Source: Brachionus plicatilis (taxonomy: Eukaryota > Rotifera > Eurotatoria > Ploima > Brachionidae). Taken from it: a DNA stretch of 64,000 nucleotides. The stretch spans positions 304,733 through 368,732 of the forward strand of contig QEOQ01000704.1 of assembly GCA_010279815.1 (NCBI GenBank). The letters are read 5' to 3'. Both the position numbers and the translations under genes were made by a program. Under the pieces are notes generated by a model. That model was not told the origin of the DNA and searched no databases. It worked only from the letters and a program-made list of their open reading frames with translations. Shown piece after piece: positions 62,736 through 64,000 of the stretch. Each line of letters begins with the position of its first letter. Positions within the stretch are counted from its first letter, which is position 1.

Positions 62736-63828
62736 TTCCTGACGTGGTTGGGACAACTTTGTTGTTTACCACCACGAGTGAATCCCGTTGGGGAATGTAC
62801 CTGGCGTGGTTAACAAGCTCCCGCTCATCAATAAATCTGAGAGCCTTCTCCCAGCCTGCCTTGGATATCACGAAAAAGAGGTGGATCCTGTTTCTGAGTT
62901 TTAGTACGGCGGGCTCTGGGAGGTTACCTATACTGTTGTACACTTCAAGGAGGGTATCCAGTTCGTGATAGTCCCTCGCTTTGAAGTGCTTGCAATCTTT
63001 TGCAGCTAACCTAGCCCTTAGTTCTTGGGCCATGACACCGTAATTGAGCTGACCTGTAGTATTAACACTACTTACCTCAGGCTCCATTTTGGAGCTCCCG
63101 TATCCAGAAGAGGTCGCGGTTGACATCGTTGTCATCGGGGTTCCTTTTGCGAGGATATCCGTGCGCTCGAATAGCTGCTGCATCCCTGTGCGCATTTCGG
63201 CCAGACCGGCTGACAGACAGCGTATGGTTTGCTAGAGCGTTATTTGCGGTGGTGCCTGTTGCTGCTGCTGTTGCTGCTGCTAATGCTGCTGATGTTGCTG
63301 TTGTTGCTGGTTGTCGGCCATGTTTCTTTGCGGGCTGACTCTTGGTATCTCGACTGTTGAATCTAAATTAAAGCTCGAGTTTAGAGAAAGTGGTGGGGAC
63401 TGGCCTGAAAGGTCCTTAGTCAAGGAGACTATAGAAGGCGAAGGAGGAATTCGCAACGATGGCTCAGCATCCTGACTGTCTGACTCTTCCTCGGCTGTGG
63501 ACAAGTAGTCCTTCAGCTTCTTAGCACTATAGCGCGATTCTTTTAGTTCGCGTGCTACTGCCTTGTTTATGTCCCTAATTAAGAGTCGCTTAGTGGCTCC
63601 TATGTGGGATACTAAGCATCTACTAAGCCTAGTTTGGGATGCCTGAGAAATTTCAGCATCCATGAAAGAATCCCAATCAAGATCAACCACTGTTTTACGA
63701 TAAGTGGGATCTAAATATATGGATCTTTTTAAGAGAAAGATTCTTAACACTAATTGCCAGTCCCCTGGCTTATGTTGCAACTCGTCTTGTAGACGAGTGC
63801 ATAGAGAAATCGTGTCGAAGAGAAGCAT
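62644..63828 (-). pseudogene. Retroelement gag-like ORF with two in-frame amber codons
   Basis: Read on the minus strand from the ATG at 63828, a single frame of 395 codons is interrupted only by TAG at 63282-63280 and TAG at 63234-63232. Both lie in or just after a CAG/CAA (polyglutamine) tract and are followed by CAG and CAA. The first part (about 186 codons) is helical and acidic and ends MADNQQQQQHQQH. The second part has LNYGVMAQELRARLAAKDCK and HELDTLLEVYNSIGNLPEPA. It ends in an Arg/Gly/Ser-rich basic tail (RAGGRRNRSRGTRSGSKSRV) instead of a CCHC zinc knuckle, probably for nucleic-acid binding. The pol-like ORF overlaps its 3' end. Gag identity is inferred from position and the basic tail, not from a recognised domain. 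Confidence 0.6.
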
Positions 63829-64000
63829 GCTTTCGAACAATGAAAAACCTAAAGAGAGGTTTTTAAGAAAGAGAGTAGAAAAGAAGGGAGTGTGTGCACA
63901 CCAGGCTTAAGCCAATGAGCTTTCGAAAATTAGTCTGTTCGAAAAAGCATTGAATAAAAAAAAGAATTATTTTTGATTAGCAGAATTTGAAGTTGATTAT
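63829..64000 (-). other. Upstream part of the retroelement, cut by the window edge
   Basis: The gag frame stays open upstream of the ATG to about 63908 without another start codon. The 5' end of the element (an LTR or other terminal repeat) is not in the window or was not recognised. Confidence 0.4.

Noticed and set aside
63120..63338. Ala/Val-rich frame on the plus strand
   Set aside because: Antisense of the glutamine-tract region of the gag-like ORF.
1..64000. CRISPR arrays, operons, ribosome binding sites
   Set aside because: None found; introns, poly(A) signals and gene families show eukaryotic nuclear DNA.

Overview
The window is about 64 kb of very AT-rich nuclear DNA from a multicellular animal, in draft form (one run of N, 49334-49805). 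Genes have short GT-AG introns, use the standard stop codons and include animal-type families: a tetraspanin, the lysosomal chloride/proton exchanger CLCN7, the dynactin subunit Arp10, a BTB/KCTD-type protein, three sigma-class glutathione S-transferases and remnants of Piwi, dynein heavy chain and a titin/twitchin-like FN3 protein. The group cannot be fixed from the sequence. A small AT-rich invertebrate with many sigma-class GSTs (rotifer-like or another spiralian) is an inference only.

Layout. 0.5-1.3 kb: tetraspanin (+). 2.3-4.5 kb: decayed reverse-transcriptase piece, a MITE-like repeat and a small PHD-like ORF. 4.8-7.0 kb: PPIL4 (-), divergent over a 222-base promoter from CLCN7 (+, 7.2-12.5 kb, 8 exons). 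16.1-23.3 kb: mitochondrial tyrosyl-tRNA synthetase YARS2 (+, 7 exons). Its introns hold a LINE fragment, a roughly 3-kb inverted-repeat element with a broken Pif1-like helicase and, nested in one terminal repeat of that element, a MITE with a perfect 9-bp target duplication. 23.4-28.1 kb: three unrecognised membrane-protein genes (-), two of them paralogues. 30.9-32.1 kb: intronless Arp10 (+) among repeats. 37.7-39.3 kb: lipoyl synthase (-) and a small BTB protein (+), start codons 55 bases apart. 41.4-49.0 kb: three GSTs, a predicted acylated acidic protein, tRNA-Lys(TTT) and a tRNA-Lys pseudogene.

52.6-59.9 kb is a patchwork of coiled-coil ORFs and broken, shortened copies of host genes (FN3 protein, Piwi, cytoplasmic dynein heavy chain), interspersed with a roughly 180-bp block present three times. 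61.4-63.9 kb carries a retroelement on the minus strand. It has an arginine-rich gag-like ORF with two in-frame amber codons followed by CAG or CAA, then a +1-offset reverse transcriptase cut short by a GC-rich minisatellite.

The intact genes are ordinary housekeeping or detoxification genes with no shared pathway apparent, except that PPIL4/CLCN7 and LIAS/BTB probably share promoters. The most unusual content is in the mobile and decayed DNA: a hAT-like family (termini CAGAGTTGTTTAAAAGTC, 8-bp target duplication), a TA-flanked CAGTGG foldback MITE, the Pif1-helicase element with long terminal inverted repeats, and the order-preserving dynein pseudogene. No CRISPR, operon or prokaryotic feature was seen.
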